64,000 nucleotides of DNA from Acinetobacter proteolyticus. Its GTDB lineage: Bacteria; Pseudomonadota; Gammaproteobacteria; Pseudomonadales; Moraxellaceae. The notes beneath the pieces are model-generated. The model did not search any database. It saw nothing but the letters and a program-made list of their open reading frames with translations, and was not told the DNA's origin. The translations under genes were made by a program, and so were the position numbers. Where the stretch lies: contig NZ_KB849179.1 in the NCBI RefSeq assembly GCF_000367945.1, positions 2,725,592-2,789,591 of the forward strand. The letters are read 5' to 3'. Shown here in pieces: positions 29,517-39,689 of this stretch (the stretch's first letter is position 1; the number at the start of each line of letters is the position of its first letter).

Positions 29517-30656
29517 ATGTCGAATGCCAATCGTTATACTGGTCTTGTAGATCGTTATCGTGACCGTTTACCTGTGTCTGCAACTACACGCGCAATTTCT
29601 TTAGGTGAAGGTAATACTCCACTGATTAAACTAGAGAACATTCCACGTATTATTGGCAAAAACGTCGAAATCTATGTGAAATACGAAGGTCTGAACCCGA
29701 CAGGTTCTTTTAAAGACCGTGGTATGACCATGGCGGTGACCAAAGCAGTTGAAGAAGGCTCTAAAGCGATTATCTGTGCCTCTACAGGCAATACTTCTGC
29801 AGCGGCAGCAGCTTATGCAGCACGTGCAGGTATCAAAGCGTTCGTATTAATCCCAGAAGGCAAAATTGCTATGGGTAAAATGGCGCAAGCCATGATGTAC
29901 GGCGCAATCACTATGCAAATTCGTGGCAACTTCGACGATGGTATGCGTTTAGTCAAAGAAGTTGCAGATCAGGCACCTGTAACGATTGTAAACTCAATCA
30001 ACCCATATCGCCTGCAAGGTCAAAAAACCATTGCTTATGAAATTGTGGAAGCATTAGGTCGTGCACCTGATTATCACTGCTTGCCTGTCGGTAACGCGGG
30101 TAACATCACAGCACACTGGATGGGTTATACCGAAGCAGTTGCCAATCAACCTGCTGATCAGTTTGAGCAAGTGATTTATGATGCGGCTACTGATCAATTT
30201 ACTGGCCCTAAACCAGAAGGTTTACCAACCATGGTGGGTTACCAAGCATCTGGTGCTGCGCCATTCTTACGTGGTGCGCCAGTAGAGAACCCAGAAACAG
30301 TTGCAACAGCAATTCGTATTGGTAATCCACAAAGCTGGAACCATGCTAAAGCAGTAGTACGTGACTCTAAAGGCTGGTTCGATGAGCTTCAAGATAGCGA
30401 GATCTTAGAAGCGCAACGTTTACTTTCAATGTATGAAGGTGTCTTTGTTGAACCCGCTTCTGCTGCCTCAATCGGTGGCGCAATCCGTGATATCAAAGCA
30501 GGTAAAATTGCTGAAGGTTCTGTGATTGTATGTACGGTTACAGGCAATGGCTTAAAAGATCCTGACACTGCAATCAAACAATGTGCTGATGCCGTGATGT
30601 TGTCAATTGACGCGACCATGGATCAAGTGAAAGATTCTATTCTTTCAAATATGTAA
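29517..30656 (+). CDS. thrC: Threonine synthase
   Basis: 379-residue PLP enzyme converting O-phosphohomoserine to threonine. The PLP lysine is Lys66 in NPTGSFKDRG, and the phosphate-binding loop is PVGNAGNITAHW. Length is that of the shorter class of threonine synthases. It follows hom at 108 nt with a palindromic repeat between; thrB is not adjacent. It ends at a strong terminator. Confidence 0.96.
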   Translation: MSNANRYTGLVDRYRDRLPVSATTRAISLGEGNTPLIKLENIPRIIGKNVEIYVKYEGLNPTGSFKDRGMTMAVTKAVEEGSKAIICASTGNTSAAAAAYAARAGIKAFVLIPEGKIAMGKMAQAMMYGAITMQIRGNFDDGMRLVKEVADQAPVTIVNSINPYRLQGQKTIAYEIVEALGRAPDYHCLPVGNAGNITAHWMGYTEAVANQPADQFEQVIYDAATDQFTGPKPEGLPTMVGYQASGAAPFLRGAPVENPETVATAIRIGNPQSWNHAKAVVRDSKGWFDELQDSEILEAQRLLSMYEGVFVEPASAASIGGAIRDIKAGKIAEGSVIVCTVTGNGLKDPDTAIKQCADAVMLSIDATMDQVKDSILSNM

Positions 30657-30673
30657 GCATAACCTTTGCAATA

Positions 30674-30703
30674 AAAAACCAGTTGCCTGCAACTGGTTTT
30701 TTT
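30674..30703 (+). terminator. Intrinsic terminator of thrC
   Basis: AACCAGTTGC, CT, GCAACTGGTT and then T-run, 20 nt past the thrC stop. Confidence 0.88.
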
Positions 30704-30741
30704 ATGGTCTGAATATAGAAATTGCTCTTTACAGCAGCCAT

Positions 30742-30770
30742 AAAAAACTCCCCATAAAGAGGAGTTTTTT
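30742..30770 (-). terminator. Intrinsic terminator of pbpG
   Basis: AAAAAACTCC, loop, GGAGTTTTTT; read on the minus strand it lies 12 nt past the pbpG stop. Confidence 0.8.
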
Positions 30771-30782
30771 AACTTAAAAGAA

Positions 30783-31847
30783 CTAAACGCGTTTTGGCAA
30801 AGTGCTTAACCAGCTTAATAAATTGGTTGCATCACTATTACGTGCTTGCGAACTTGGTGCGCCTAATAACACCACAACGGCTGGGCGTGAATTCACAGTG
30901 GTATGCATCACTACACAACGACCTGCTTCATTGATATAGCCTGTTTTTGACAAGTTAATGTTCCAGCCACCATTACGTACCAACGCATTGGTATTATTGG
31001 ATTTCAGCACACGGTAACCTAAATTAAAGTCATAAGTCGGCGTGGTTGAGAATTGACGAATCAAGCCATATTGCGACGCAGTACTGACCAAAATACCTAA
31101 ATCACGTGCCGATGAGACATTGTGCGGATCTAAACCAGTAGATTCAGCATAACGTGTAGACGTCATCCCCAATTGTCTCGCTTTTGCGTTCATCGCAGCA
31201 ATAAAAGCCGAACGACCGCCTGGATAAGTGCGTGCCAAAGCAGCGGCAGCTGGATTCTCAGACTTCATCAAAGCAAACAAAAGCGCTTCTGCACGATTCA
31301 TGGTATCGCCTGCGCGTAAGGTTGAACTTGAGTTCTTACCGCCCGCACCTGCGAAATCAATCGATTCCAAAGTAATCTGTTCTGACATGTTTAAACGTGC
31401 ATCAGCAGTCACCACAGCCGTCATCAATTTGGTAATCGAAGCAATCGGAACAGACATGTTACTGTTTTTACTGTACAGCACCTCGCCTGTCTGCGCATCC
31501 ATCACCAAAGCAGCGCGTGCATTGACTGAAGGCTGACTGCTATAGCCGAAGGTATCGCGAATCTGTGTCGACGACTGTGGCGCCGCTGAAGATGTAATTG
31601 TGGCTGAACCACCATTACGCAATGTTGTCGTAACAGAGGTTGAACCTTGTGGGCTAATTTCTACAGGATCATCATCTTCCATAAACTGACTTGCATCACT
31701 TGCAGACCAATTCATCGAAGCTGAACCGCTCACACGCGAAGAAGCTGGATTGTTATTCACAACCAGTTCAGCAAAACTTGTTGAACTCCAGGCCAACAAG
31801 ATAGACATGCTTAAAACATGCATGATAGATTTTTTAGAATTTTTCAC
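30783..31847 (-). CDS. pbpG: D-alanyl-D-alanine endopeptidase PBP7/8
   Basis: 354-residue periplasmic penicillin-binding protein of the S11 class that cleaves peptidoglycan cross-links. A signal peptide ends at about residue 26. A Ser/Thr-rich linker of about 80 residues follows, then the catalytic domain with SITK (Ser137, Lys140), SEN (196-198) and KTG (301-303). It is a single gene with its own terminator. In A. baumannii PBP7/8 contributes to serum resistance, which is recalled literature rather than read here. Confidence 0.93.
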   Translation of the reverse strand: MKNSKKSIMHVLSMSILLAWSSTSFAELVVNNNPASSRVSGSASMNWSASDASQFMEDDDPVEISPQGSTSVTTTLRNGGSATITSSAAPQSSTQIRDTFGYSSQPSVNARAALVMDAQTGEVLYSKNSNMSVPIASITKLMTAVVTADARLNMSEQITLESIDFAGAGGKNSSSTLRAGDTMNRAEALLFALMKSENPAAAALARTYPGGRSAFIAAMNAKARQLGMTSTRYAESTGLDPHNVSSARDLGILVSTASQYGLIRQFSTTPTYDFNLGYRVLKSNNTNALVRNGGWNINLSKTGYINEAGRCVVMHTTVNSRPAVVVLLGAPSSQARNSDATNLLSWLSTLPKRV

Positions 31848-32057
31848 GACACAATACTCAACTCAGGACGCTGCACATTTGCGCTTAATACCATTATGCC
31901 TTACATTTGAACAAATCGGGTAAAGCTTTTATAGACACAATTGTGTACAACTATTCGCTAAAAACGAAGAATAGGATTGCTAATTTTGTCGTTTCATTGC
32001 AAGCTAATTTTGCTTTATGTAACAAAAAACCAGTTTTTTTGAAAAAAGGAGGTCTTC

Positions 32058-32693
32058 TTGATCACTGTTCTCGTTGTTGATGATCATGAACTCGTGCGCA
32101 CAGGGATTTGTCGTATGTTGGAAGACCACCCCGATGTAGAAGTCATTGGACAAGCTGAATCGGGTGAAGAAGCGATTGCTTTGGTCCGTCAAAAACACCC
32201 GCAAGTGGTGTTGCTGGATGTGAATATGCCAGGCATTGGTGGGGTGGAAACGACCCGCCGCTTATTACAAAGCGTACCTGAAACCAAAGTCATTGCGGTC
32301 AGTGGTCTGGCTGAAGAACCTTATCCCTCACTGTTATTAAAAGCAGGTGCTAAAGGCTATATCACCAAAGGTGCGCCGATTGCAGAAATGGTTCGAGCGA
32401 TCAATAAAGTCATGCAAGGTGGTAAATACTTTAGTGCGGATATTGCCGAGCAATTGGCCAGCTCCTATCTTTCGGATACGCAACAATCTCCATTTGATGC
32501 CTTGTCAGAGCGTGAGATGCAAGTGGCCATGATGGTAGTCAACTGTATTAGCGCCCAAGAAATCGCAGACAAATTGTTTGTTAGCGTAAAGACGGTCAAC
32601 ACCTATCGTTATCGTATTTTTGAAAAGCTGGCAATTGATAGCGATGTCAAATTGACCCATCTTGCGATTCGCTATGGACTCATTAAACCTTAA
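32058..32693 (+). CDS. gacA: Response regulator GacA/UvrY type
   Basis: 211-residue NarL/FixJ-family regulator. The receiver has Asp54 in VVLLDVNMPG and a LuxR-type helix-turn-helix at about 148-205 (LSEREMQVAMMVVNCISAQEIADKLFVSVKTVNTYR). The start is TTG 32058, justified by a near-perfect AAAGGAGGT a few bases upstream. GacA usually turns on Rsm/Csr-antagonist RNAs; no such RNA or GacS was seen here. It lies 17 nt ahead of pilS, so it may be co-transcribed with pilSR. Confidence 0.9.
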   Translation: MITVLVVDDHELVRTGICRMLEDHPDVEVIGQAESGEEAIALVRQKHPQVVLLDVNMPGIGGVETTRRLLQSVPETKVIAVSGLAEEPYPSLLLKAGAKGYITKGAPIAEMVRAINKVMQGGKYFSADIAEQLASSYLSDTQQSPFDALSEREMQVAMMVVNCISAQEIADKLFVSVKTVNTYRYRIFEKLAIDSDVKLTHLAIRYGLIKP

Positions 32694-32710
32694 AATAACA
32701 GTAAGCGCCT

Positions 32711-34276
32711 ATGTTAGGGAAAATTGCGTCGTCAGTTTCACAGACGGTCTATCGGCTTGGAGTGTGGTATAGCGGCTATCGACTGATCATTTCGATTAGC
32801 CTGCTATTAATTTATTTACTGACTGCTGAACAACTTTCAAGTAACTATATTTATCCCTTTCTCTATTTTTATACACTGATTTGCTATATCACATTCAATA
32901 TTTTCCAGCTTGCTTTACTGCAACTCGTTCCAATACAAACCTCCAAGCAGCTGATTTTTATCTTTATTGTTGATGTTATTTGCCTCAGCTTAATCACCTT
33001 CTCGGCAGGCGGCCCAAATCTGCAGCTCAGCTTGCTCTATGTGATTATTATTTTCTCCTCGGCGATTTTACTCAATGCCCATCTTTCGCTGATCATTACT
33101 TTGTTTGCAGTCATCATGGTGGTTTACCAACGCTTTTTAGGTGACTTCTTTGATGTCAATAATTTAACCCATCTCGGCAATAGTGTTTTTCTGGCCTTTC
33201 TGTTTTTCGTGGTACATGCGATTGGTCGTATTGCGGTGCAGCGTTTTAAGATTCTAGAAACCTTAACCTTTCATCAGTCGATTGAAATTCATCAACTGCA
33301 AAATATTAACCGTTATATTCTCGAACAAATTGAGGATGGTTATTTGGTACTGGATGAAAGCAATCATATTGTCTTAACCAATCCTGCCGCCAATACCTTG
33401 TTAGGCATTCATTTGGCTGTTTCTCTAGAAAAAACGCCACTGATTAAGTTACAGCCCGATCTATTTGAACTGATCCAATTCAGTAATCTTGAAGATGGCG
33501 AAGAATTCAGTTTTGAATCGCAACAAAGCCCTTATACCATCAATGTTCGGGTTAAACACTTGATTGTGCCTGAACAAGCTTTGGTCTTATTGATTCTAAA
33601 AGATGCACAGAAACTCACCCAACAAGTGCAACAACTGAAGCTCGCAGCACTAGGGCAGCTTTCAGCCAGTATTGCCCATGAAATTCGCAACCCATTGGCT
33701 GCTATTGTACAAGCCAATGAATTATTAAAAGATAGCGATCCACATCAACTGAGCATGCTTTCACACATGATCAGCAAACAAGCCAAACGCATTGATAGTA
33801 TTATACAAGACACTTTAGCGATGGCACGGAATAAGCCAACAGAGCCACAAATCATTGAGCTGAGTCCTTTCTTTGAAAGCCTGCTCAATGAAGACCTCTC
33901 CGATGCAAAACAACGTATTCAGCTGACTCAAACCGAACAGCTCAATATCCTGTTTGACGAAAAACAATTACGCCAAGTGCTGATTAACTTAATTCGAAAT
34001 GCACTGCGACATAATGCGACCGATGCACCCTTTATTGAAGTGAATGTACAGCTCAACGATGGACGAACCTGCATTGATGTCATCGATTTTGGGACGGGTG
34101 TCTCAAAACGAGATATTTCTCAGCTGTTCAAACCATTTTTTAGTACCGAAATTAAAGGAACTGGTTTAGGATTGTATCTGTCTCATACCTTTTGTGAGGC
34201 AAATCATGCAAAGCTCACCTATATAGAGCGACAACAAGGAGCATGCTTCAGGATTGAATGCTCAAAAATTCATTGA
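32711..34276 (+). CDS. pilS: Sensor histidine kinase PilS
   Basis: 521-residue inner-membrane kinase with six N-terminal membrane helices (residues 25-180), a PAS-like domain (about 195-300), the H-box ASIAHEIRNPLAAI with His323, and an ATPase domain with LINLIRNALRHN, DFGTGVS and GTGLGLYL. PilS senses pilin levels in the membrane and controls PilR, which drives sigma-54-dependent pilA transcription. It is followed by pilR after 22 nt. Confidence 0.93.
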   Translation: MLGKIASSVSQTVYRLGVWYSGYRLIISISLLLIYLLTAEQLSSNYIYPFLYFYTLICYITFNIFQLALLQLVPIQTSKQLIFIFIVDVICLSLITFSAGGPNLQLSLLYVIIIFSSAILLNAHLSLIITLFAVIMVVYQRFLGDFFDVNNLTHLGNSVFLAFLFFVVHAIGRIAVQRFKILETLTFHQSIEIHQLQNINRYILEQIEDGYLVLDESNHIVLTNPAANTLLGIHLAVSLEKTPLIKLQPDLFELIQFSNLEDGEEFSFESQQSPYTINVRVKHLIVPEQALVLLILKDAQKLTQQVQQLKLAALGQLSASIAHEIRNPLAAIVQANELLKDSDPHQLSMLSHMISKQAKRIDSIIQDTLAMARNKPTEPQIIELSPFFESLLNEDLSDAKQRIQLTQTEQLNILFDEKQLRQVLINLIRNALRHNATDAPFIEVNVQLNDGRTCIDVIDFGTGVSKRDISQLFKPFFSTEIKGTGLGLYLSHTFCEANHAKLTYIERQQGACFRIECSKIH

Positions 34277-34298
34277 TTAGATTAGGTTTCTCGGGGAA

Positions 34299-35735
34299 AT
34301 GGCAACAAAACAACCACTCGTCTTATTGGTAGACGACGAAGAAGATTTATGTCTTTTAATGCAGATGACGCTAGCGCGTATGGGCATCAAGACACATCTC
34401 GCCTATCGGGTCGAACAGGCAAAAAAGTTCTTTACTGAGTTCCAGTACGATGCTTGCTTAACAGATTTAAATCTTCCAGATGGTAATGGTTTGGATCTGG
34501 TCAAACACGTGACACAGAACTATCCTAATACACCTATTGCGGTACTGACCGCATATGGCAATATGGATATTGCCATTGCAGCCTTAAAAGCAGGCGCATT
34601 TGACTTTGTCAGTAAGCCTGTTAACCAGATGCATTTGGATCAATTAATCCAGAAAGCGTTGAACCGTCCACAGCCTGAACAAGAGGCTGCTGAAACTGCA
34701 TTAGAAAATAAGCTGTTAATTGGACGTTCTACACCCATTCAACAGCTCCGCATCGCCTTAAAGAAAATTGCACGTTCCCAAGCCCCTGTATTTATTACGG
34801 GTGAATCAGGAACCGGCAAAGAAGTGGTCGCGAATCTGGTCCATCGCTTGAGTAACCGTAGCGAAGGCCCATTTATTGCCATCAACTGTGGTGCAATTCC
34901 GACTGAATTGATGGAAAGCGAGCTGTTCGGGCATAAAAAAGGCAGCTTTACTGGTGCAACTCAAGACAAGCAAGGCTTAATTCTCTCTGCACACGGCGGT
35001 AGTCTATTCTTGGATGAAATTGCCGAACTGCCTTTGAATATGCAGGTCAAATTACTGCGGGCGGTACAGGAAAAGAAAATTCGTCCAGTAGGTTCAGATC
35101 AAGAAATTGATGTGGATTTCCGAGTGATTAGTGCCAGCCACCAAGACTTGGAACTGTTGGTACAGCAGGGGCGCTTCCGTCAAGATTTATTCTTCCGTAT
35201 CCATGTCATGGATATTGTACTGCCGCCTTTACGTGAGCGCGGTCAGGATATTTTGTTATTGGCCAATCATTTTATCCAAAAGATTAGCCAAGAGTGGGAT
35301 CTACCAGCGAAGTCTCTGTCTTCACGTGCAGAGCAATTCTTATTGCAGCAATATTTCCCAGGCAACGTACGGGAATTACGCAATATTATTGAGCGGGCTA
35401 TTACCTTAAGTGATGACGACAATATCGATTTGGCACATTTACAGACCGCTCCTTTGCGTAGTTCTCTGGCTAATCCAACGCCTTCTTTTTCAAATACGAC
35501 ATCAGAAGAAGCCGAACCGGTACAACACTCAGCTAGTCCAAGCATGAGTTCGAAGAAACTTCCACCGGAAGGCTTAGAGCGTTATTTAGAGAATATCGAA
35601 AAAGAGATTCTTCTGAATGCGCTGAATCTCACCCATTGGAATCGAACTTTAGCTGCGAAGAAATTAGGCATGACCTTCCGCTCTTTGCGCTATCGTTTGA
35701 AGAAATTTGGTTTAGATACCGAAGACGATGAATAA
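34299..35735 (+). CDS. pilR: Sigma-54-dependent response regulator PilR
   Basis: 478-residue NtrC-family activator. It has a receiver with Asp56, an AAA+ domain with Walker A GESGTGKE (168-175) and the sigma-54-contact loop GSFTGA (215-220), and a C-terminal Fis-type helix-turn-helix (WNRTLAAKKLGMTFRSLRYRLKKFG). It activates the type IV pilin gene with RpoN; pilA is not in the window. Downstream of pilS; ends at a strong bidirectional terminator. Confidence 0.95.
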   Translation: MATKQPLVLLVDDEEDLCLLMQMTLARMGIKTHLAYRVEQAKKFFTEFQYDACLTDLNLPDGNGLDLVKHVTQNYPNTPIAVLTAYGNMDIAIAALKAGAFDFVSKPVNQMHLDQLIQKALNRPQPEQEAAETALENKLLIGRSTPIQQLRIALKKIARSQAPVFITGESGTGKEVVANLVHRLSNRSEGPFIAINCGAIPTELMESELFGHKKGSFTGATQDKQGLILSAHGGSLFLDEIAELPLNMQVKLLRAVQEKKIRPVGSDQEIDVDFRVISASHQDLELLVQQGRFRQDLFFRIHVMDIVLPPLRERGQDILLLANHFIQKISQEWDLPAKSLSSRAEQFLLQQYFPGNVRELRNIIERAITLSDDDNIDLAHLQTAPLRSSLANPTPSFSNTTSEEAEPVQHSASPSMSSKKLPPEGLERYLENIEKEILLNALNLTHWNRTLAAKKLGMTFRSLRYRLKKFGLDTEDDE

Positions 35736-35741
35736 TGCTTA

Positions 35742-35777
35742 AAAATAAAGCCCCTCAATAGAGGGGCTTTATTTTTA
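35742..35777. terminator. Bidirectional terminator between pilR and ctpA
   Basis: A perfect 16-bp stem (AAAAATAAAGCCCCTC / GAGGGGCTTTATTTTT) with loop AATA. The right arm covers the ctpA stop codon. Confidence 0.88.
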
Positions 35778-36950
35778 ATAGCGACTTTTTAACACCAGAT
35801 CGGTGACATGTTCCAAGTAGGTATCTTCTTTCATTTCTGCCGTTAAAGGTGAAATTTGATTGGGTTGAATCCCCTGACCTTCAATCATATTGCCATTGGG
35901 GGTGTAATAATGCGAAACCGTCATCTGTAGCGCAGCACCACTCGGTAAAGGGAACAACTTCTGTACCACACCTTTGCCATAACTGGTTTCACCCACCACC
36001 CAAGCACGTTTGTGTTCCTTCATCGCTGCGGTAAAGACCTCAGCTGCGGAAGCAGAACGTCGATTGATCAAAATCCCTAATTTCATATTTTGAAATTCAT
36101 TCGACGGCAGCGCCTGAAATTGTTGATCACCTTCTGAACGACTTTTGGTGGTGACAATAATGCCTTGATTTAAAAATAAATCAGCCGCTTCAACTGAAGC
36201 CGAGAGTAAGCCACCTGGGTTATTGCGCAGATCAAACACCACCGCTTTCAACTTAGTGGAACTATATTCTTCAATTAAACGTTTAATTTCATTGGCGGTA
36301 TCTTGTTGAAAAACGCGTATTTTCAGCACCAGTACCTGATTATGTAACAGCACGGGTTCAATATCGGTTTCAACTTTTTTATTACGAACCAAAATCACGG
36401 TACTGTTATTATTCTCAGGTTGGATCTGCACCGTACTGCCAATTGAACCGTAGAGCAAACCTTGCACTTGATCTTGGTTCAGACTTTTCAGTTCCTGATT
36501 ATCAACTTTGAGAATCACCTGACCATTGCGTAGGCCCAACTTACTTGAATCCGAACCTGCCTTTAAATCTTGAATCTGCCAAGACTTGGCATGAGCATCA
36601 TAATTTAAATTGAAATCGACAGAAGCCAGATCACCTTCCGTATATTGAATCAGTTGGCGATATTCTTCTGCCGATAAATAACGTGAATAGCGGTCTAAGC
36701 CACTGACCAAACCTTTAATCGATTGTTGAAACAGTGCATCATCCGATTTTTTATCGACATAGTTATCTTTGACAATGCCATAGATCTGCACAAATTGCTG
36801 AATCGATTCGATTGGGACTTCCGCGCTCTGGCTAGGCGCATCCTCAGTCCATCCTGAGTTATGCGTCACCGGTGCAGCAGAGAGATTCACTCCCCAACAC
36901 ATCAACAAACTTGCACAGATCGCTCGGTAAATGTTGTTGTGTTGGGTCAT
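35775..36950 (-). CDS. ctpA: C-terminal processing protease, S41 family
   Basis: 391-residue periplasmic protease. A signal peptide ends near residue 25. A PDZ domain lies at about 105-190 and the S41 catalytic domain after it. The Ser/Lys dyad reads as Ser301 in RRSASAAE and Lys326 in GETSYGKG, 25 residues apart as in E. coli Prc. FDLRNNPGGLL is also conserved. Such proteases trim or degrade envelope proteins. It lies 9 nt after gpmI on the minus strand and is probably co-transcribed. Confidence 0.92.
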   Translation of the reverse strand: MTQHNNIYRAICASLLMCWGVNLSAAPVTHNSGWTEDAPSQSAEVPIESIQQFVQIYGIVKDNYVDKKSDDALFQQSIKGLVSGLDRYSRYLSAEEYRQLIQYTEGDLASVDFNLNYDAHAKSWQIQDLKAGSDSSKLGLRNGQVILKVDNQELKSLNQDQVQGLLYGSIGSTVQIQPENNNSTVILVRNKKVETDIEPVLLHNQVLVLKIRVFQQDTANEIKRLIEEYSSTKLKAVVFDLRNNPGGLLSASVEAADLFLNQGIIVTTKSRSEGDQQFQALPSNEFQNMKLGILINRRSASAAEVFTAAMKEHKRAWVVGETSYGKGVVQKLFPLPSGAALQMTVSHYYTPNGNMIEGQGIQPNQISPLTAEMKEDTYLEHVTDLVLKSRY

Positions 36951-36959
36951 TGCTTCACC

Positions 36960-38504
36960 TTATTTTAAAGTAATTAAATTCTTGCCTTGCATTTCAGCAG
37001 GTACAGGAAGGTGCATTAAATGCAGGAGTGTTGGCGCTACATCTGCCAATACACCACCGTCGGCAATTGTGGCCTGTGTTGGGCCCACATAAATAAATGG
37101 CACCAGTTCAGTGGTATGTTGGGTATGCACCTGACCGCTGTCATAGTCTTGCATTTGCTCTACATTACCATGATCCGCTGTAATTAACATATGACCTTTG
37201 TTGGCCATGACCGCATCATAGACTCGACCCAGACAGATATCGACCGTTTCAACTGCTTTTACCGCAGCATCAAACACACCGGTATGGCCAACCATGTCAC
37301 CATTGGCATAGTTCACCACCAACAGGTCAAACTCACCTGAATTAATGGCATTCACCAATTCATCTGTGACTTCATAGGCACTCATTTCTGGCTTTAAGTC
37401 ATAGGTGGCAACATTCGGCGATGGAATCAGGATACGTTTCTCACCTTCATATTCATCTTCACGACCACCACTAAAGAAGAAAGTCACGTGCGCATATTTT
37501 TCAGTTTCGGCAATCCGCAATTGGGTCTTACCTAAACTTGATAGATATTCACCAATCGAGTTTTTCAAACCTTCTGGCATATAGGCAACAGGCGCATCAA
37601 TACTGGCTTGATAACGGGTCAACATCACAAACTTAGATAAATTTGGAACAACTTTGCGCGTGAATCCAGTGAAATCTTTTTCAACAAAGGCACGGGTAAT
37701 TTCACGCGCACGGTCGGCACGGAAGTTCATGAAGACAATGCTGTCGCCATCTTGCACTTTGGCAATTTCACCAATACGCGTTGCTTTGACAAACTCATCA
37801 TTTTCTTCTGCCGCATAGGCCAGTTCTAAACCTTCAACGGCAGAGTTCGCAACACGTAGCGCTTCCCCTTCAGTCATCAGACGATAGGCTTGCTCAACAC
37901 GATCCCAACGATTGTCGCGATCCATGGCAAAATAACGACCAATCATCGACACAATACGGCCTTGATTTGGATATTGTGCGAATAAGGCATCCAGTTTTTC
38001 TAAAGAAGGTTTGGCACTGCGAGGCGGAGTATCACGACCATCAAGGAAGGCATGTAAATACACGGTTGCACCACGTTTTAGCGCCAGCTCACACATCGCC
38101 ACAATATGGTCTTCATGCGAGTGCACGCCACCTTCTGACAATAAGCCCATCACATGCACAGCACCGTTTGCTGCTTTGGCTTTTTCCACCGCATCGACTA
38201 ATACTTCATGCTCAAAAAAAGCACCTGTACGGATATCTTTGGTAATACGGGTAAAATCTTGATACAGCACACGACCTGCACCGAGATTCATATGACCCAC
38301 TTCAGAGTTGCCCATTTGACCATCAGGTAGGCCTACATCTTCACCAGAACCTGAGATTAAACTATTTGGATGCTTGGCCTTCATCGCAGTGAGGTTTGGT
38401 GTTTTTGCTGCTAAAAAAGCATTGTCTTCAACTGCTTCACGATGCCCCACGCCATCCATGATTACGAGAACGTGAGGAATTTTGCCAGCATTTGCATCCG
38501 TCAT
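36960..38504 (-). CDS. gpmI: 2,3-bisphosphoglycerate-independent phosphoglycerate mutase
   Basis: 514-residue Mn-dependent enzyme interconverting 3- and 2-phosphoglycerate in glycolysis and gluconeogenesis. The N-terminal metal Asp is in [12 protein letters not shown], the catalytic Ser67 in [16 protein letters not shown], and the C-terminal [10 protein letters not shown]. Starting at ATG 38504 gives exactly the 514 residues of E. coli GpmI; an ATG seven codons earlier has no ribosome-binding site. Upstream of ctpA. Confidence 0.96.
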   Translation of the reverse strand: MTDANAGKIPHVLVIMDGVGHREAVEDNAFLAAKTPNLTAMKAKHPNSLISGSGEDVGLPDGQMGNSEVGHMNLGAGRVLYQDFTRITKDIRTGAFFEHEVLVDAVEKAKAANGAVHVMGLLSEGGVHSHEDHIVAMCELALKRGATVYLHAFLDGRDTPPRSAKPSLEKLDALFAQYPNQGRIVSMIGRYFAMDRDNRWDRVEQAYRLMTEGEALRVANSAVEGLELAYAAEENDEFVKATRIGEIAKVQDGDSIVFMNFRADRAREITRAFVEKDFTGFTRKVVPNLSKFVMLTRYQASIDAPVAYMPEGLKNSIGEYLSSLGKTQLRIAETEKYAHVTFFFSGGREDEYEGEKRILIPSPNVATYDLKPEMSAYEVTDELVNAINSGEFDLLVVNYANGDMVGHTGVFDAAVKAVETVDICLGRVYDAVMANKGHMLITADHGNVEQMQDYDSGQVHTQHTTELVPFIYVGPTQATIADGGVLADVAPTLLHLMHLPVPAEMQGKNLITLK

Positions 38505-38618
38505 AATGGACTCTCTGTTTGTCATTTGATCGGTCTATTTTACCGAAATTTAATCGAATTCTCTATGACCTGACTCATGGCTTTCATCAATCCTGGTCAT
38601 AGAGCCTCTCCATCAAGA

Positions 38619-39689
38619 TTAACGTGCTCGATAGAGCAGATAACTACCGACCATAAAGATCAGCACCACAGGTAACAGCACAAACCATGCAGGTGAAGGC
38701 GCATACACCAAGCTTGCATAGCCCAAGAAATCTTGCAGATAGAAGAAACCTAAGCCCGTAAACAATGCGATGACCAAACGGAAGCCCATCGATTGTTGGC
38801 GCAATGGGCCAAAAATAAAGGAACAGGCAATCAATACCAACGTAATCAAAGAAAATGGTGCCGTGACTTTTTGCCAGAAGGCCAATTCATACGTCTTTGG
38901 TACCTGACTATACTCTTCCATATAACGCATAAAGCTAATCAATTGACTCGGCGATAAATCCTCAGGATCCAGCGTCACCATATGCACATATTTCGGCTGT
39001 AAGGCGAGACCCAACGATTGCTGTGCATGATCAGTCTTAATGGCATTGCCTTGCGCCAATAAATCGACTTGATGCGATTGTGAGAGTTGCCACTCACCAT
39101 CTTTGACGAATTGCCCTTTTTCAGCGGTCACAAAGGACTGCAAGCGATAGTCTTGATCAAAATCAATGGTTTGAATATTGCGTAACTGACCTTGTGAATT
39201 GGCATAATCAATATAGATAAAGCGCTGTCCTTCACGCGACCAATAGCCTTTGACCTCACCTAAAGATGCGACACTGCGTTGCTTTTTAATACTTTGTGCT
39301 TGTTCATTGGTATATGGAATCACCCATTCACTCAATACAAAGGACAACACAATCAACAATAATGCTGAACGCATCACCCAACCGACAATCCGCCACAGAC
39401 TGATGCCAACCGAACGCATGACAATCAGCTCACTATTTGAAGCCAATGCACCCAATCCGAGTACTGAACCAATCAAAGCAGCGACAGGTAAAATTTCGTA
39501 TAAATAACGCGGTGCGCCCCACATCACAAACAGAAACGCTTGCCACGCATTATAGTTTGGCTTGAGTGAGCCCAACTCGCCCAAATAGGTGAATAGAACT
39601 TGCAGGAAAGATAACACCAGCGTTGTTCCGAGCATGGCCAGAACCGTGGTTTTTGTCACATGTTTGGCGACTATTCGACGTGCTAACAT
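38619..39689 (-). CDS. lptG: LPS export permease LptG
   Basis: 356-residue YjgP/YjgQ-family inner-membrane protein. Three N-terminal and three C-terminal membrane helices enclose a periplasmic beta-jellyroll. With LptF and the LptB2 ATPase it pulls lipopolysaccharide or lipooligosaccharide to the periplasmic bridge. ATG 39689 overlaps the lptF stop by one base (TGATG); a GTG one codon earlier is possible. Confidence 0.93.
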   Translation of the reverse strand: MLARRIVAKHVTKTTVLAMLGTTLVLSFLQVLFTYLGELGSLKPNYNAWQAFLFVMWGAPRYLYEILPVAALIGSVLGLGALASNSELIVMRSVGISLWRIVGWVMRSALLLIVLSFVLSEWVIPYTNEQAQSIKKQRSVASLGEVKGYWSREGQRFIYIDYANSQGQLRNIQTIDFDQDYRLQSFVTAEKGQFVKDGEWQLSQSHQVDLLAQGNAIKTDHAQQSLGLALQPKYVHMVTLDPEDLSPSQLISFMRYMEEYSQVPKTYELAFWQKVTAPFSLITLVLIACSFIFGPLRQQSMGFRLVIALFTGLGFFYLQDFLGYASLVYAPSPAWFVLLPVVLIFMVGSYLLYRAR

